DNA from: Actinomycetes bacterium
Lineage (GTDB): Bacteria > Actinomycetota > Acidimicrobiia > Acidimicrobiales > Palsa-688
Assembly (NCBI GenBank): GCA_021796905.1
Contig: JAKABK010000024.1
Coordinates: 1 to 5,608 of the forward strand
Reading direction: 5' to 3'
Length of the DNA stretch: 5,608 bases
The notes under the pieces were generated by a model. It was not told the origin of the DNA. It searched no databases and worked only from the letters and a program-made list of their open reading frames with translations. Position 1 is the stretch's first letter. Every line of letters starts with the position of its first letter. Positions 4,835 to 5,608 of this stretch are shown here, piece by piece. A program made the translations under genes and the position numbers.

Positions 4835-5608
4835 ATGATCTCGATCAACGGCAACGTCGCCGCCCTCATCGCCGAGAACAACCTCAACGCCACCGAGAGC
4901 AACCTGCAGACCACCGTCTCCCAGCTGAGCTCTGGGCTGCGGATCCAGACCGCCGCCAACGACGCCGCCGGCTACGTGATCTCCCAGTACCTGCAGGCCC
5001 AATCAAATGGCTCCAACGCAGCGATCTCCAACGCCCAGAACGCGACCGGTCTGCTGCAGATAGCTCAGGGCGCGATGAACCAGGAGATGCAGATCCTCCA
5101 GCAGATGAACACCCTGGCGACCCAGTCGGCCAACGGCACCAACGACAGCGCATCGCTCGCCGCCAACCAGCAGCAGTTCGCCTCCCTGCAGAACGAGCTC
5201 ACCCAGATCGCCCAGACCACCCAGTACGGGCAGGTCAACCTCCTCGGGGGCACCGCCACCGCCGGGACCTTCGTGTCGAACGGGTCCTACAGCATGACCT
5301 TCCAGGTCGGCGCGTACGACCAGACGGCCAACTCGCTCGGGGTGACCTTGCACGCCACCGACGCCACCAGCCTCGGTGTGGGGGTCGGTTCCGCGGCGAT
5401 CAGCACCCAGGCGAGTGCCCTGGCGGCGATGTCGTCGGTCCAGGCTGCCATCAGCACCCTCGCCAGCGAGGCCGCCACACTCGGCGCCACCCAGAACCAG
5501 CTGCAGACGATCGTCAACAACCTGACCGTCACCCAGCAGAACGTCTACGCGGCGAACTCCCAACTGGTCAACGTGGACGTCGCCAAGGCGTCGAGCAAGT
5601 TCACCTCC
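4835..5608 (+). CDS. fliC: Flagellin, filament subunit; C-terminus cut by window edge
   Basis: Flagellin polymerises into the flagellar filament after export through the flagellar type III apparatus. The visible 258 codons show the conserved N-terminal D0/D1 helices: INGNVAALIAENNLNATESN (4-23), LSSGLRIQTAANDAAG (31-46), NAQNATGLLQIAQGAMNQ (66-83) and TQYGQVNLLGG (129-139). A short central part follows (140-195, with YSMTFQVGAYDQ at 152-163). The C-terminal D1/D0 helix is at 220-258 (NNLTVTQQNVYAANSQLVNV at 228-247, then DVAKASSKF). Only about 25-35 residues should be missing, giving a minimal flagellin of about 285-290 residues with no D2/D3 insertion. The composition is unusual: three basic residues (R36, K251, K255), ten acidic, no Pro, Cys or Trp, and about 22% Asn plus Gln. 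Ser/Thr are plentiful (17 in 139-195), which offers O-glycan sites. The start is set by ATG with AAGGAG upstream. The call is secure. Confidence 0.97.
   Translation, partial: MISINGNVAALIAENNLNATESNLQTTVSQLSSGLRIQTAANDAAGYVISQYLQAQSNGSNAAISNAQNATGLLQIAQGAMNQEMQILQQMNTLATQSANGTNDSASLAANQQQFASLQNELTQIAQTTQYGQVNLLGGTATAGTFVSNGSYSMTFQVGAYDQTANSLGVTLHATDATSLGVGVGSAAISTQASALAAMSSVQAAISTLASEAATLGATQNQLQTIVNNLTVTQQNVYAANSQLVNVDVAKASSKFTS

Noticed and set aside
3349..4959. A 536-codon minus-strand open frame that overlaps the glycosyltransferase and runs antisense into flagellin
   Set aside because: It is Arg/Pro-rich, matches no family, lies out of frame with the clear GT2 motifs and covers the promoter and start of flagellin. 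It is a high-GC shadow frame.
5003..5563. Minus-strand open frames across the flagellin gene, up to 186 codons
   Set aside because: They are antisense to a conserved flagellin and show no family features.

Overview
The window reads as chromosomal DNA of a motile, very GC-rich bacterium. The GC-biased third codon positions, the WhiG/FliA-like promoter and the lean flagellin would suit a flagellated actinobacterium, for example of the Acidimicrobiia type. The taxon is an inference; no marker gene is present. Both genes run off the window edges, so neither is complete.

Layout. Positions 4697 down to 1 (minus strand) are one uninterrupted reading frame of at least 1565 codons that continues past the left edge. 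It encodes a giant multi-domain protein. In order it holds a GT2 glycosyltransferase (about residues 1-245), a second GT2 of the WaaE/SunS-like subtype (252-435), a TPR-type helical stretch (440-755), a SAM-dependent methyltransferase (763-915), a third GT2 (933-1170) and a GT4-type glycosyltransferase (1195 to the edge). Positions 4835-5608 (plus strand) are a flagellin gene of 258 visible codons that probably lacks only the last few dozen residues. The two genes diverge from a 137-bp intergenic region. That region carries a plausible sigma-28 (FliA/WhiG-type) promoter for flagellin, two small leader hairpins and a strong Shine-Dalgarno sequence. No RNA genes, mobile elements or CRISPR arrays were seen.

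How the parts may work together. Large glycosyltransferases next to flagellin genes are a known arrangement for flagellin O-glycosylation, as with Pseudomonas fgt genes beside fliC. The best reading is that the giant protein builds a short, possibly O-methylated oligosaccharide on the neighbouring flagellin, with the helical middle as a candidate docking region. Four glycosyltransferase modules and a methyltransferase on one chain look like a glycan assembly line. The flagellin leader also carries two ANGGA motifs, one in a hairpin loop and one over the Shine-Dalgarno sequence, which resembles the CsrA-controlled hag leader of Bacillus subtilis.
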